A stretch of DNA of 64,000 bases from Dryocola sp. LX212 (GCA_041504365.1 CP167917.1:1054001-1118000); one strand, 5' to 3'. Positions 31,737-44,662 are shown, numbered from the stretch's first letter. Notes: generated by a model from the sequence alone, not told the origin. Made by a program: numbers and translations.

Positions 31737-32610
31737 ATTCGTTCTCCTTACGCTTTATCAGCTCGTAGAGTCGGCTATTTACCGGCAGGCTCAGGCCGTG
31801 GGCCCGCGCACGCTGGAGTAAATACCCGGTGATATAGTCGATTTCAGTGTGCCGCTGCACGCGGATGTCCTGCAGCATCGAAGAGGTATTCGCGGCGGTG
31901 CTGTCGATAACCTGTTCAACGTAGTAGAGCAGGCTTTCAGCCGAGGTGTGATGGCCTTCGCGCGCCATAACCTGTGCCACCTCATCGCAGATGCTCACTA
32001 CCTCGTCGTGATGATGCTTTAATTCACCGTTGGGGCAGTTGTACAAAGCCGTTAGCGGGTTTATCACGCAGTTGACCGTGAGCTTTTTCCAGCTGGCGGG
32101 CCGGATGTTATCGTGCCAGGCCACGTCAGGCAGGGCCGCATGCAACGTTTCGGCCAGACGGCTGAAGTCTCCCCCGGCAGCATTACCCGGCCCGATGTGC
32201 GTGGTGCCTTTAGCGACGTGAATGATGACGTTGCCATCACGTTTTGCCGCGTGGGTTGTCACCCCCAGTAGAACAGGCTGCCGAAGCGTTTTAAGTTCTT
32301 CCAGCGTGCCCATACCGTTATGCAGCAGCAGGACAGGGCTGGATTCTGGCAGCGTCGCGGCCAGCGTTTTTACCGCACCTGATACCTGCCAGGCTTTAAG
32401 CGTTACCAGCAGCAGATCGCTCTTGGCAAGGAAATCCGGATCGTTTGCGGTCAGCGATTCGTTAAAGGTGCTGCCGTCCACATCCACCAGATTGACCGGG
32501 CAGAAAGGTTGGGGAACCCGTAGCCATCCCTGCACTTCATCTCCTTGTTTTATCAGCGCCGCCAGCCAGAGTTGGCCCAGCGCACCGCAACCCAGTACGG
32601 TGATTTTCAT
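31696..32610 (-). CDS. panE: 2-dehydropantoate 2-reductase PanE
   Basis: NADPH-dependent reductase that makes pantoate for coenzyme A synthesis. 304 residues. The N-terminal Rossmann motif GCGALGQLW lies at about 7-15, VTLKAWQV near 70, and [10 protein letters not shown] near 97. The helical C-terminal domain holds the catalytic lysine in [23 protein letters not shown] (about 170-192). The ATG is the most upstream supported start. It is transcribed with yajL, which overlaps its last 41 bases in another frame. Confidence 0.96.
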   Translation of the reverse strand: MKITVLGCGALGQLWLAALIKQGDEVQGWLRVPQPFCPVNLVDVDGSTFNESLTANDPDFLAKSDLLLVTLKAWQVSGAVKTLAATLPESSPVLLLHNGMGTLEELKTLRQPVLLGVTTHAAKRDGNVIIHVAKGTTHIGPGNAAGGDFSRLAETLHAALPDVAWHDNIRPASWKKLTVNCVINPLTALYNCPNGELKHHHDEVVSICDEVAQVMAREGHHTSAESLLYYVEQVIDSTAANTSSMLQDIRVQRHTEIDYITGYLLQRARAHGLSLPVNSRLYELIKRKENEYERSSSGLPGTWN

Positions 32611-32747
32611 GTTGCCTCCCCATCCACAGCCAGCGCGGATGTTTTGCGTAATCTATATTATATCGGGCTCTCTCCTGTTTTAACGGGTTGTTTTGCGCGG
32701 CCCAGCGGGTATTATGCAACGCAACAAAAAGAGAGGGAGAAGAAAAC

Positions 32748-33239
32748 ATGCCATCTTTTGACATCGTGTCTGAAATTGATATGCAAGAAGTTCGCAATGC
32801 GATTGAGAACGCCGAGCGAGAAGTCGCGACCCGTTTTGATTTCCGCAACGTGCCAGCAACCTTTGAGCTGAATGAGAAAAATCAGTCCATTAAGGTCGCC
32901 AGCGAGTCTGACTTCCAGGTTAATCAGCTGCTGGATATCCTGCGTGCCAAGCTGCTCAAGCGCGGCATTGAAGGAGCGTCAATTGACGTGCCGGAGGAGT
33001 TTACCCACAGCGGTAAAACCTGGAGCGTGGAAGCGAAGCTCAAGCAGGGCATCGAAGCGCCGATCGCCAAGAAAATTGTGAAGCTGATAAAAGACAGCAA
33101 AGCAAAAGTTCAGGTGCAGATTCAGGGCGAAGAGCTACGCGTTACGGGGAAATCCCGTGATGACCTGCAGGGCGCAATGGCGCTGGTCCGCGGTGGCGAT
33201 CTGGGACAGCCGTTCCAGTTTAAAAACTTCCGCGACTGA
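32748..33239 (+). CDS. yajQ: YajQ, nucleotide-binding protein
   Basis: Small cytoplasmic protein of two ferredoxin-like folds. Relatives bind nucleotides, and in Xanthomonas and others one binds cyclic di-GMP. The ATG at 32748, after GAGGGAGAAG, gives [19 protein letters not shown] and 163 residues, as in E. coli. The conserved ends [21 protein letters not shown] and [10 protein letters not shown] are intact (first shown only as the residue range 137-157). Divergent from panE. Its role in this organism is inferred only from family. Confidence 0.95.
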   Translation: MPSFDIVSEIDMQEVRNAIENAEREVATRFDFRNVPATFELNEKNQSIKVASESDFQVNQLLDILRAKLLKRGIEGASIDVPEEFTHSGKTWSVEAKLKQGIEAPIAKKIVKLIKDSKAKVQVQIQGEELRVTGKSRDDLQGAMALVRGGDLGQPFQFKNFRD

Positions 33240-33246
33240 CCCATTC

Positions 33247-33267
33247 AAAGGGGCTTTATGCCCCTTT
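33247..33267. terminator. Shared terminator of yajQ and yajR
   Basis: AAAGGGG and CCCCTTT form a stem around CTTTATG. The yajR stop codon (33256-33258) lies in the loop, so one hairpin ends both convergent transcripts and overlaps a coding end. Confidence 0.75.
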
Positions 33268-34620
33268 CACCAGCTGTTCTATCTCAAATCTGTTCGTTAT
33301 CTTACTGTCGATCTTCACGTAGGCGCTGCGCTCCTGCGGGATGATGTTCGCGTCGCTTACGCCCGGCTGGGCCAGCAGTCTTGCTTTAAGCTCAACGTCA
33401 TTTGCCGCATCTTCCGGCAGCTCGATTCGCAGGCTGGCAACATACGGCGGTTCTGACATGGTCGAGCTGACCAGCAGCCAGACCATGGCCAGCAGCGCGC
33501 CTGCCAGGAATACCGTCTGGGAATCAAACATCCCGTCCAGCCAGCCGCCCAGCGAGCCGCCAATGGCTACGCCGATAAACTGGCTGGTGGAGTAAATTCC
33601 CATTGCGGTGCCTTTGAAGCCAGCGGGAGACTCTTTACTGATAAGCGACGGCAAAATAGCTTCCATCAGGTTAAAGGCAAGGAAGAACAGCTGCACGCCT
33701 ATCACCAGCTCCCAGAAATGCGGGCCGGAACCCCAGAGCACGATTTCAGCGATCAGGAGTACCACCACGCAGCCCACAAACACGCGCTTCATGCGGCGTT
33801 TAACTTCGGCATAGATAATAAACGGTACTACGGACGCAAACGCGATCAGCATCGTGCAGAGATAAATTTTCCAGTGCTGCGCGGCGGGGAAGCCTGCCAG
33901 TTCGAGCTGGCCGGGCAGGGCAACGAAGGTCGACATCAGCATGATGTGCAGGCACATGATACCAAAATTCAGCTTCAGCAGCTTAGGCTCGGCAAGGACT
34001 TTACTGAAGCAGCCTTTCACCATGCCTGATTCACGATTCAGCACGTGCGTATCGGTATTAGGCACTGCCCACAACGTGATGAGAATGCCGGCGGTGGCCA
34101 GCACGGCTATCATCCAGAACAGCGCGTTCAGACCCAGGCTGTGGGTAATAATTGGGCCGAGCACCATGGCAATGGCAAAGGTGACGCCGAAGCTGACGCC
34201 AATAAACGCCATCGCTTTGGTGCGGTTCTGTTCGCGGGTAAGGTCAGAAAGCAGGGCCATAACCGCGGCGGCAATCGCGCCCGAGCCCTGGAGCGCGCGG
34301 CCAAGGATAATGCCCCAGATTGAATCTGACAGCGCGGCAATCACGCTGCCGAGCACGAAAATCATCAGGCCGCCGATAATCAGCGGCTTGCGGCCAATGC
34401 GGTCCGACAGTAAGCCGAAGGGGATCTGGAATATCGCCTGGGCGAGGCCGTAAATCCCAATTGCCAGGCCAATCAGCGCTTCGCTCGCGCCCTGCAGGGA
34501 CATCCCGTAAGTAGTAAGAACCGGCAGCACCATAAACATGCCGAGCATGCGCAGTGAAAACACCGTGCCTAAACCCCACGTCGCTCGTAGCTCGACGGGC
34601 GTCATTTTGTAATCGTTCAT
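33256..34620 (-). CDS. yajR: YajR, major facilitator superfamily transporter
   Basis: Proton-driven efflux-type transporter with twelve membrane segments; substrate unknown. The ATG at 34620 gives MNDYKMTPVELRATWGLGTVF and 454 residues, matching E. coli. Motif A appears as GLLSDRIGRKPLI (about 73-85) and motif B-like RALQGSGAIAAAVMA follows. After the last membrane segment comes a soluble C-terminal domain (about 385-454) with a ferredoxin-like fold, the YAM domain, ending VKIDSKITNRFEIEQLVKGA. Convergent with yajQ. Confidence 0.95.
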   Translation of the reverse strand: MNDYKMTPVELRATWGLGTVFSLRMLGMFMVLPVLTTYGMSLQGASEALIGLAIGIYGLAQAIFQIPFGLLSDRIGRKPLIIGGLMIFVLGSVIAALSDSIWGIILGRALQGSGAIAAAVMALLSDLTREQNRTKAMAFIGVSFGVTFAIAMVLGPIITHSLGLNALFWMIAVLATAGILITLWAVPNTDTHVLNRESGMVKGCFSKVLAEPKLLKLNFGIMCLHIMLMSTFVALPGQLELAGFPAAQHWKIYLCTMLIAFASVVPFIIYAEVKRRMKRVFVGCVVVLLIAEIVLWGSGPHFWELVIGVQLFFLAFNLMEAILPSLISKESPAGFKGTAMGIYSTSQFIGVAIGGSLGGWLDGMFDSQTVFLAGALLAMVWLLVSSTMSEPPYVASLRIELPEDAANDVELKARLLAQPGVSDANIIPQERSAYVKIDSKITNRFEIEQLVKGA

Positions 34621-34727
34621 TACCACCTCAGATGAAAAACCGGTGTTAGTGTAGTGCGTGGGGAGGGGAGGGTAAACATCTGCTTGTGTAACAAATATTA
34701 CAGCGTGGAACTATTGATGATACTAAT

Positions 34728-34753
34728 AAAAAAGGGCACCGAAGTGCCCTTTC
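34728..34753 (-). terminator. Strong terminator distal to cyoE
   Basis: On the minus strand AAAGGGCAC-TTCG-GTGCCCTTT is followed by TTTTATTAG. The UUCG loop and T-run make it the better terminator of the two copies downstream of cyoE. Confidence 0.88.
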
Positions 34754-34893
34754 AGACGGATGATAAACCTAAAGACGAATGAATTTCGCAAAGATCTCAC
34801 CGAATCAATAACAAGGAAAATCAATGTATTGATTTTCACCTGCTTAACACAAAGAAGGAAAAACCACGCTTTTTCCTTCTTTGTCAGCAATGA

Positions 34894-34917
34894 TAAAGGG
34901 CACCGAAGTGCCCTTTT
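34894..34917 (-). terminator. Proximal copy of the cyoE terminator hairpin
   Basis: The same AAAGGGCAC-TTCG-GTGCCCTTT stem as at 34728-34753, 15 bases after the cyoE stop, but followed by ATCATTGC rather than a T-run on the minus strand. It may terminate only partly. Confidence 0.65.
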
Positions 34918-34931
34918 ATGCGGTTCACAAC

Positions 34932-35819
34932 TTATCTGACGTAGGTCAGCAGATTGTGCGAGTCTGCCGCCATAAAATCGACCGACATCATCACGCTGAG
35001 AGATGTAATGGCGACGATAGAAAAGACGAACAGTTTGCGCGCCCAGACCTTATCGTCTTCCACTTTATATCCACGCAGCGCCATGCCCAACCACCACACG
35101 CTTACCGCAGCGGCAACGACCAGATACTTGTATCCGGCGTAGCCACCCAGGGTCAGCATCAGCGTGGCTACGGCAAAAGCGATGATATACAGCGTGATAT
35201 GGTTCTTCGCAACCGAAATGCCCTTCACGACCGGCAGTACCGGAATGTTAGCGGCCTGATAATCTTTAAAGCGGAAGATGGCAATCGCATAGGAGTGCGG
35301 CATCTGCCACAGGCTAAAGATAGCCAGCAGGATCAGGGCGCCAGTGTCGAACTGGCCGGTGACGGCACAGTAACCAATCACCGGCGGTGCCGCACCTGAC
35401 AGGCTGCCAATCAGCGTGCCGTAAACGGACTTACGCTTCATATAGAGGCTATAGACCCCGACATAAACCACAAAGCCCATCACGGCAAGCCACATGGCTA
35501 ACGGATTCGCGCCAAACCACAGCATCATAAAGCCAGCAATACCCAACAAGGTGGCGTACACCAGCGACATTTTCGGTGAAATCAGGCCCTTGACCAGCAC
35601 CCGATTCTTCGTTCTCTCCATTTTACGGTCGATATCGCGGTCGATGTAGTTGTTATAAACACAACCAGATGCCACCACCAGCGACACCCCAACGAGGGTG
35701 GAGAGAAACAGGGGATAATCAATACTGCCCTTTGAGGCCAGTAAAAATCCTCCAATGACAGAAATTAAATTACCGAAAATAATTCCTGGTTTCGTTACTT
35801 GCAGGTATTGCTTAATCAT
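34932..35819 (-). CDS. cyoE: Protoheme IX farnesyltransferase (heme O synthase) CyoE
   Basis: Attaches a farnesyl group to heme b to give heme O, the cofactor of the binuclear centre of CyoB. Member of the UbiA prenyltransferase family with about nine hydrophobic segments. The ATG at 35819 gives [20 protein letters not shown] and 295 residues. The substrate-binding motif [18 protein letters not shown] lies at about 66-83 and a second aspartate-containing loop [12 protein letters not shown]-like segment ([15 protein letters not shown]) at about 190. Last gene of cyoABCDE, 11 bases after cyoD. The longer open frame to 35972 overlaps cyoD and is not used. Confidence 0.97.
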   Translation of the reverse strand: MIKQYLQVTKPGIIFGNLISVIGGFLLASKGSIDYPLFLSTLVGVSLVVASGCVYNNYIDRDIDRKMERTKNRVLVKGLISPKMSLVYATLLGIAGFMMLWFGANPLAMWLAVMGFVVYVGVYSLYMKRKSVYGTLIGSLSGAAPPVIGYCAVTGQFDTGALILLAIFSLWQMPHSYAIAIFRFKDYQAANIPVLPVVKGISVAKNHITLYIIAFAVATLMLTLGGYAGYKYLVVAAAVSVWWLGMALRGYKVEDDKVWARKLFVFSIVAITSLSVMMSVDFMAADSHNLLTYVR

Positions 35820-35830
35820 ACACGCCGCTC

Positions 35831-36159
35831 TTAGTGAACCATCATGTTCTGGTTGAGGTTCCACATAATCCAGATCGAGCCGATCACCAGAATGGCAATA
35901 ATCAGCGCGGTAAAGACAAAGGCAACCAGGTTCCAGCGCTCGCTTGAAGAGGTATTCAAGTGCAGGAAGCAAACCAGGTGAACCAGAATCTGTACGACTG
36001 CGGTCACCAGAATCACGCCAAGAATCGTGGCGTGGGAAGCCGTACCCGTCATGACCATCCAGAACGGGATTGCCGTCAAAATGATAGACAGGATAAAGCC
36101 GGTCATATAGGTCTTAACGCTACCGTGGTGGGCGCCCGCGTGTTCAGTTGAATGACTCA

Positions 36160-36160
<1 letters not shown>
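35831..36160 (-). CDS. cyoD: Cytochrome bo3 quinol oxidase subunit IV (CyoD)
   Basis: Small subunit that assists assembly of the copper site and binding of subunits I and III. The ATG at 36160 gives [21 protein letters not shown] and 109 residues. Three membrane helices are clear (about 18-37, 46-66 and 80-100). The first base of its ATG coincides with the last base of the cyoC stop codon on the minus strand, so translation is coupled. Confidence 0.97.
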
Positions 36161-39719
<3,559 letters not shown>

Positions 39720-39770
39720 TTAACGACCTCAATTCCGGGGGAGCTCTATTGTCGTTTAAAGTGTGCCGGC

Positions 39771-39799
39771 ATTTTACGGGAAGGTTACATTACTGTAAA
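39771..39799 (-). promoter_or_regulatory. Sigma-70 promoter of the cyo operon
   Basis: On the minus strand TTTACA and TAAAAT are separated by exactly 17 bases, five of six matches at each hexamer. In E. coli cyo is repressed by ArcA and FNR without oxygen; I did not identify those sites with certainty. Confidence 0.75.
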
Positions 39800-40170
39800 C
39801 ATGAATGGCGTAGTGTCAGTGGGTGTTACCGGGTTCTGCCGTCAATGTCACACGAAATGCAACAATTTATTAAAGTAGCATGCTTTGTGTGGATTACCCT
39901 GATTTATAACAAAAGCCTATCTAATCGGCTGTGGAGCAGGGTAATGGGTATAACCACCCCAATCAAAACACAGTAAATTAACAAGTTGGCATCATTTTTA
40001 AAGCGTAAAATCAGTAAATTAATTTCGCACCGGGCTGAATCGTTAAGGTACAAGAGGCTAAAATAAGCGTGCTGCGGAATAATAAAAAATCTGCCACCTG
40101 CCGAGGAAAAAATGATTTGTAAATTTAAGTGCTGCTTATTTCGGCAAATTAATAACGGTGCTAAATAAAT
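39800..40170. other. Non-coding region between cyoA and ampG
   Basis: About 370 bases, markedly AT-rich, upstream of the cyo promoter and beyond the ampG terminator. No gene is supported; a 75-codon frame starting at 39749 overlaps the promoter and looks random. It may hold binding sites for ArcA, FNR and Fur. Confidence 0.5.
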
Positions 40171-40203
40171 AAGGCGCAGCTTTATATTTAGCTGCGCCTT
40201 TGC
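40171..40203 (-). terminator. Intrinsic terminator after ampG
   Basis: On the minus strand AAAGGCGCAGCT and AGCTGCGCCTT flank AAATATAA and are followed by ATTTATTT. It begins immediately after the ampG stop codon. Confidence 0.85.
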
Positions 40204-40207
40204 TTTT

Positions 40208-41683
40208 TCAGAGCAGGGCGGTGCGACGTAAAGCCAGATAGTCCAGCACGGCGCCAATCACCACGCCGCCAATGGCAAACAGCGCGCCCCATTCGAGGAG
40301 CTGAAGGTTGACTGCCCAGTCAGTCAGCCCCAGAGCGTTAGTGATAAGAATCACCAGCCAGACGCCAATCAGCAGGCAGCCGAAGGTCAGCGCTTTCAAG
40401 GCCAGGCGATAGGCAGAACCAAACTCGCTGCGCGGCATAAAATTTTCGGTGCGCTGAGTGTATTCGAGGGTGGATTTACAAAGCAGCAGCAGCAGAATAC
40501 CAGGGACTGCGGCAAATACGGAGAAAAGGTAAAACGTAGGCCAGCCATGGGCCTCAACAAACCAGCCGGCGATTGGCCCAACGTAAACGCGCCCTACGGC
40601 GGAAAGAGCCGAAAGCAGCGCAAACTGGGTAGCAGAGAATGACTTATTGCATAAAGTCATTAGCAGCGCGACGAAAGCAGCGGTGCCCATGCCTCCGCAG
40701 AGGTTTTCGAAGAACACGGCGGTGGCCATGCTGTACATATGCTTATCGGAGATGGACAGCAGCCAGTAACCAGCGTTGGACAGCCCCTGTAAAATGCCAA
40801 AGATCAGTAGCGCCCGGAACAGGCTCAGGCGCTGCATTAACACGCCGCCGTACAGCGCGCCCAAAATCGTGGCGAACAGGCCCAGCGTTTTATTCACCAC
40901 GCCAACTTGACCCGCATCGAAACCAACCCCACGAATCAGAAACGTGGTAGTGAGGCTCATGGCGAACGCATCGCCCAGCTTGTACATCACAATCAGCAGC
41001 AGGATCAGCCAGGCGTTATTGCGCCCGAAGAAATCACGCAGCGGTGCTACAACTGCCTGTTCGATGCTGCGGGGAACAGGAATGGCGTCGGTAGGCTCTG
41101 GGGCCAGGATTGTGGCGACAATACACGGCAGCATAAGTGCAGCCATCAGCCAGTACATCGCCTGCCAGCCAAGAAAGCGGTCTGCCAGCCAGAGCGCAAG
41201 GCCACCGGAAACCAGCATCGCCAGACGATAGCCAAGTACGCTGATTGCCGCGCCCGATCCACGTTCTTCGGCAGGCAGGACATCCGTCTTCCAGGCATCG
41301 AATACGATGTCCTGAGAGGCGGAGCAGAAAGCGATGATCACCGCCAGCGCTGCCATCCAGCGAAGCTGCGTCCCTGGTTCAAGGAAGCCCATTGCCGCGA
41401 TAGAAATGAGCAGCAGGATTTGCGTAATTAATAGCCAGCCGCGACGACGCCCCAGCATCGGCGGCGTATACCTGTCCATCACCGGCGCCCACAGAAACTT
41501 AAAGACATAGGCCTGGCCAACAAGGGAGAAAAAGCCGATGGTTTTCAGATCGATATTTTCGACCGTCATCCAGGCCTGCAGCGTGCCGGAGGTTAATGCG
41601 AGGGGAAGCCCGGAGGCAAAGCCAAGAATCAGAAGAATGGCTGATTTCGGCTCAAGAAGTTTGCGTAAATACTGATTGGGCAT
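40208..41683 (-). CDS. ampG: Muropeptide permease AmpG
   Basis: Inner-membrane major facilitator that imports GlcNAc-anhydromuramyl peptides released during cell-wall turnover. It thereby feeds recycling and, in species with ampR-ampC, beta-lactamase induction. The ATG at 41683 gives MPNQYLRKLLEPKSAILLIL and 491 residues, the E. coli length. LGFASGLPLALTSGTLQAWM, YKLGDAFAMSLTTTFLIRGVGFD and FFENLCGGMGTAAFVALLM are family segments. About fourteen hydrophobic stretches. It is downstream of yajG, separated by a hairpin at 41701-41719. No ampC lies in this window. Confidence 0.97.
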   Translation of the reverse strand: MPNQYLRKLLEPKSAILLILGFASGLPLALTSGTLQAWMTVENIDLKTIGFFSLVGQAYVFKFLWAPVMDRYTPPMLGRRRGWLLITQILLLISIAAMGFLEPGTQLRWMAALAVIIAFCSASQDIVFDAWKTDVLPAEERGSGAAISVLGYRLAMLVSGGLALWLADRFLGWQAMYWLMAALMLPCIVATILAPEPTDAIPVPRSIEQAVVAPLRDFFGRNNAWLILLLIVMYKLGDAFAMSLTTTFLIRGVGFDAGQVGVVNKTLGLFATILGALYGGVLMQRLSLFRALLIFGILQGLSNAGYWLLSISDKHMYSMATAVFFENLCGGMGTAAFVALLMTLCNKSFSATQFALLSALSAVGRVYVGPIAGWFVEAHGWPTFYLFSVFAAVPGILLLLLCKSTLEYTQRTENFMPRSEFGSAYRLALKALTFGCLLIGVWLVILITNALGLTDWAVNLQLLEWGALFAIGGVVIGAVLDYLALRRTALL

Positions 41684-41700
41684 GCGAGGCTCGGATCTTA

Positions 41701-41719
41701 AGCCCGCAAGATGCGGGCT
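41701..41719 (-). terminator. Hairpin between yajG and ampG
   Basis: AGCCCGCA and TGCGGGCT form a perfect eight-base-pair stem with a three-base loop, ending 17 bases before the ampG ATG. There is no T-run, so it probably tunes expression or mRNA stability rather than terminating. Confidence 0.5.
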
Positions 41720-41731
41720 TGTAGGCAAAAA

Positions 41732-42310
41732 TTAACGCGCGTTCTGTTTGATAAATTCGTGAACGCTGGTGTCCTGGGCCATATCCGCAATGGTATCGGT
41801 CAGCACGGAGTTAACCGCGTTGGCGATATTCTTGTTAGTCGCCTGGAATGCCCCTTCGACGTTGTAGTTAGAACGGTAGTTTTTGGTCATCTTGTTGCCG
41901 TTCTGTGCGGTAGCAACGATAGAGATGTCTGCTTTAGTGGCAATGTTGTAGCGCACGTTACCCTGGGAGACATCGGCGTACAGCTGGTTGACAATAATCT
42001 GTAACGCAACCGGCGCGCTTGGCCCAATCATATAGCCACGAGCGGTCATTTGCTTTTCCAGCACTTCCTGTAACAGAAAACGCAGATCGCGGGACGGAGT
42101 CAGGGTAACCAGCTGGTTGTCGCGAGTGACTTTAGCCAGTGCCTGGTCGGTGCGCTGGTCTGCACCGTTGATGCTAACGGTGACGCCCATCAGGCTTGGA
42201 TCCTGCTGAGGCAGGTTGATGGTCGGTGCCACATCAATGGTGGTTGGTGGTGTTGCACAGCTGGCCAGCATAAAAACGGCGACCAGCGGGAAGAGTAATT
42301 TTTTTAACAT
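41732..42310 (-). CDS. yajG: YajG, predicted lipoprotein
   Basis: Predicted lipoprotein of unknown function. 192 residues. The signal MLKKLLFPLVAVFMLASC ends in a lipobox with cysteine C18 followed by ATPPTT, so outer-membrane sorting is likely. The mature protein has mixed alpha/beta character with repeated NITL/DQAL-type patterns and matches E. coli YajG in context and form. It is upstream of ampG in the same direction; in E. coli the two are co-transcribed. Divergent from bolA. Confidence 0.9.
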   Translation of the reverse strand: MLKKLLFPLVAVFMLASCATPPTTIDVAPTINLPQQDPSLMGVTVSINGADQRTDQALAKVTRDNQLVTLTPSRDLRFLLQEVLEKQMTARGYMIGPSAPVALQIIVNQLYADVSQGNVRYNIATKADISIVATAQNGNKMTKNYRSNYNVEGAFQATNKNIANAVNSVLTDTIADMAQDTSVHEFIKQNAR

Positions 42311-42613
42311 GTTCGCTATCTCAATGTACTTAAAAGGGCGGGCAGAAAAAACACGTCATCATAACACCGCGTTTGCCCAGTGGAAGTGCCTGACGCACGG
42401 AAATTCATCGCGTTGCGCTTTTAGTGAGCACCAGTGCTGCGACTGAACCGTTTTGGCCCCAATCTTTACCGCAATAGCATTAAGCTACAGCAAGTTGGGT
42501 AATAAAATCGGACGAAAGCTAAATTAATGTTGGCGTTACGTTATTAAAACGGTTAAAAGCGGCTAAGATCTAAAGGGATGAGTGGCATCTCTGCGTTGTT
42601 GAGGAGAAAGTTC
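42311..42613. other. yajG-bolA divergent promoter region
   Basis: 303 bases with no gene, presumably carrying back-to-back promoters. On the bolA side CGGCTAAGA at 42560-42568 resembles the 'gearbox' -10 element described for E. coli bolA (CGGCnAGTA), consistent with sigma-S and stationary-phase control. Confidence 0.5.
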
Positions 42614-42931
42614 ATGATGGTACGCGAGCAAATAGAAACAAAATTAAGGGCAGCCTTTGAACCCGTGTTCCTGGAAGTCGTGGATGAAAGCTATCGTCAC
42701 AATGTCCCGGCTGGCTCAGAGAGCCATTTCAAAGTTGTGCTGGTCAGCGATCGTTTTGTCGGTGAGCGTTTCTTAAATCGCCATCGCCTGATCTACGGAA
42801 CCTTAAGCGAGGAGCTGTCGCACACGGTTCATGCTCTGGCCTTGCACACTTATACCATTAAAGAGTGGGAAGGGCTGCAGGATACGATTTTTGCCTCCCC
42901 GCCGTGTCGTGGTGCTGGCAGTATCGCCTGA
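42614..42931 (+). CDS. bolA: BolA, morphology and stress regulator
   Basis: Small protein that binds [2Fe-2S] glutaredoxins and affects cell shape, biofilm and stationary-phase genes. The ATG at 42614 gives [20 protein letters not shown] and 105 residues, as in E. coli. The core [20 protein letters not shown] and the helix-turn [17 protein letters not shown], with the conserved histidine in [10 protein letters not shown], are intact. RBS GAGGAGAAAG precedes. Stands alone between yajG and tig and has its own terminator. Confidence 0.96.
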   Translation: MMVREQIETKLRAAFEPVFLEVVDESYRHNVPAGSESHFKVVLVSDRFVGERFLNRHRLIYGTLSEELSHTVHALALHTYTIKEWEGLQDTIFASPPCRGAGSIA

Positions 42932-42998
42932 AAAAAAGCTTTCAGGTTTGCAACTAAGGGAACTTTTCCTTTATGTTGCTATCTGTTAAACGTGTTTC

Positions 42999-43027
42999 CC
43001 AAAACGGCCTGCGGGCCGTTTTGTTTT
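42999..43027 (+). terminator. Intrinsic terminator after bolA
   Basis: AAAACGGCC and GGCCGTTTT enclose TGCG and run into GTTTTGC. It lies 68 bases downstream of the bolA stop codon. Confidence 0.85.
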
Positions 43028-43116
43028 GCCCATGATTTCACCTGGTCTTTGCAGGGATCCGGCAATAAATTCCCGTGAAATGTGAAAAAGGCCGCAGCGA
43101 CGTTGCGTTGCCGTTC

Positions 43117-43145
43117 TCGACTCACCTTAGCGATGCCGCTATAAT
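43117..43145 (+). promoter_or_regulatory. Probable tig promoter
   Basis: TCGACT and a perfect TATAAT are 17 bases apart, about 145 bases before the tig ATG. The long leader that follows resembles the layout in E. coli. Confidence 0.6.
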
Positions 43146-43290
43146 GCTGCGTCTTATTTTTCGGAATGTCTTCGGGACGATTCTGACGACAGGGAATGTG
43201 ATTCTGATACAGAGGACATCCCGGTTCTGTGAAGCAATATAAAACGGCTTCCAGAGTTGACCGAGCACTGTGATTTTTTGAGGTAACAAG

Positions 43291-44589
43291 ATGCAAGTTT
43301 CAGTTGAAACCACTCAGGGCCTTGGCCGCCGTCTCACGATTACTATCGCTGCAGACAGCATCGAAAACGCTGTAAAAAGCGAGCTGGTCAACGTGGCAAA
43401 GAAAGTTCGTATTGACGGCTTCCGCAAGGGCAAAGTACCGATGACTGTTGTTGCTCAGCGTTACGGCGCGTCTGTTCGCCAGGACGTTCTGGGCGAGCTG
43501 ATGAGCCGCAACTTCGTTGACGCGATCATCAAAGAAAAAATCAACCCAGCTGGCGCGCCTAACTATATTCCAGGCGAATACAAACTGGGCGAAGACTTCA
43601 CCTACTCCGTAGAGTTCGAAGTGTACCCGGAAGTTGAGCTGCAGGGTCTGGAAGCAATCGAAGTTGAAAAACCGGTTGTTGAAGTGACTGACGAAGACGT
43701 TGACACCATGCTGGATACCCTGCGTAAGCAGCAGGCGACCTGGAAAGACTCTGATGCAGCGGCAACTGCAGAAGACCGTGTGACCATCGACTTCACAGGT
43801 TCCGTTGACGGCGAAGTATTCGAAGGCGGCAAAGCGTCTGACTTCGTACTGGCAATGGGCCAGGGTCGTATGATCCCTGGCTTCGAAGATGGCGTTGTTG
43901 GCCACAAAGCTGGCGAAGAGTTCACTATCGAAGTGACCTTCCCGGAAGATTACCACGCTGAAAACCTGAAAGGTAAAGCGGCGAAGTTCGACATCGTTCT
44001 GAAGAAAGTTGAAGAGCGCGAACTGCCAGAATTTACTGAAGAGTTCATCAAACGTTTCGGCGTTGAAGATGGTTCCGTTGCTGGCCTGCGTACAGAAGTG
44101 CGTAAAAACATGGATCGTGAGCTGAAAGGCGCGGTGCGTAACCGCATCAAGTCTCAGGCTATCGACGGTCTGGTTAACGCCAACAACATCGACGTGCCAG
44201 CGGCATTGATCGACGGCGAAATCGACGTGCTGCGCCGTCAGGCTGCTCAGCGTTTCGGTGGCAACGAGCAGCAGGCGCTGGAACTGCCTCGTGAACTGTT
44301 CGAAGAGCAAGCTAAGCGCCGCGTAGTCGTTGGCCTGCTGCTGGGCGAAGTGATTCGTACCCACGAACTGAAAGCTGACGAAGCTCGCGTTAATGGCCTG
44401 ATCGAAGAGATGGCTTCTGCCTACGAAGATCCGAAAGAAGTTATCGAATTCTACGGCAAAAACAAAGAGCTGATGGACAACATGCGTAATGTTGCTCTGG
44501 AAGAACAGGCTGTTGAAGCCGTTCTGGCAAAAGCGAAAGTTTCTGAGAAAGCGACTTCCTTTAGCGAGCTGATGAACCAGCAAGCGTAA
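43291..44589 (+). CDS. tig: Trigger factor Tig
   Basis: Ribosome-bound chaperone that shields new polypeptides at the exit tunnel. 432 residues, as in E. coli. The N-terminal ribosome-binding domain has the loop GFRKGKVP (about 43-50) that docks on protein L23. The FKBP-like prolyl isomerase domain (about 150-245) shows [16 protein letters not shown] and [21 protein letters not shown] (latter at about 188-208). The helical C-terminal 'arms' follow. Codon use is strongly biased, as expected of an abundant protein. It has its own terminator before clpP. Confidence 0.98.
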   Translation: MQVSVETTQGLGRRLTITIAADSIENAVKSELVNVAKKVRIDGFRKGKVPMTVVAQRYGASVRQDVLGELMSRNFVDAIIKEKINPAGAPNYIPGEYKLGEDFTYSVEFEVYPEVELQGLEAIEVEKPVVEVTDEDVDTMLDTLRKQQATWKDSDAAATAEDRVTIDFTGSVDGEVFEGGKASDFVLAMGQGRMIPGFEDGVVGHKAGEEFTIEVTFPEDYHAENLKGKAAKFDIVLKKVEERELPEFTEEFIKRFGVEDGSVAGLRTEVRKNMDRELKGAVRNRIKSQAIDGLVNANNIDVPAALIDGEIDVLRRQAAQRFGGNEQQALELPRELFEEQAKRRVVVGLLLGEVIRTHELKADEARVNGLIEEMASAYEDPKEVIEFYGKNKELMDNMRNVALEEQAVEAVLAKAKVSEKATSFSELMNQQA

Positions 44590-44629
44590 GCACAATTTTC
44601 GGTATCATCGCCAAAAATTTGCTGCGTCA

Positions 44630-44662
44630 AGCCCGTCACCTCCAGGTGGCGGGCTTTTTTTA
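44630..44662 (+). terminator. Intrinsic terminator after tig
   Basis: AGCCCGTCACC and GGTGGCGGGCT flank TCCA and are followed by seven T; one mismatch in the stem. Strong. Confidence 0.93.

Larger units (their letters stand above)
34621..34931 (-). other. cyoE-yajR intergenic region with four hairpins
   Basis: This 311-base region has no gene. It contains two copies of a GGGCAC-UUCG-GTGCCC hairpin (minus strand) about 165 bases apart and, between them, two more perfect inverted repeats: AAAATCAA..TTGATTTT at 34817-34836, and one of about 14 base pairs at 34851-34884 (CAAAGAAGGAAAA..TTTTTCCTTCTTTG). The layout could be a long structured 3' end of the cyo mRNA or hide a small RNA. Confidence 0.6.

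Noticed and set aside
39749-39976. Small open frame in the cyoA-ampG gap
   Set aside because: It overlaps the cyo promoter, lacks a credible ribosome-binding site and shows no conservation that I can recognise.
43300-44595. A 431-codon open frame on the minus strand covering the whole of tig
   Set aside because: tig has strong codon bias, which leaves the antisense frame open by chance. The antisense product shows no domain, no ribosome-binding site and no family resemblance.
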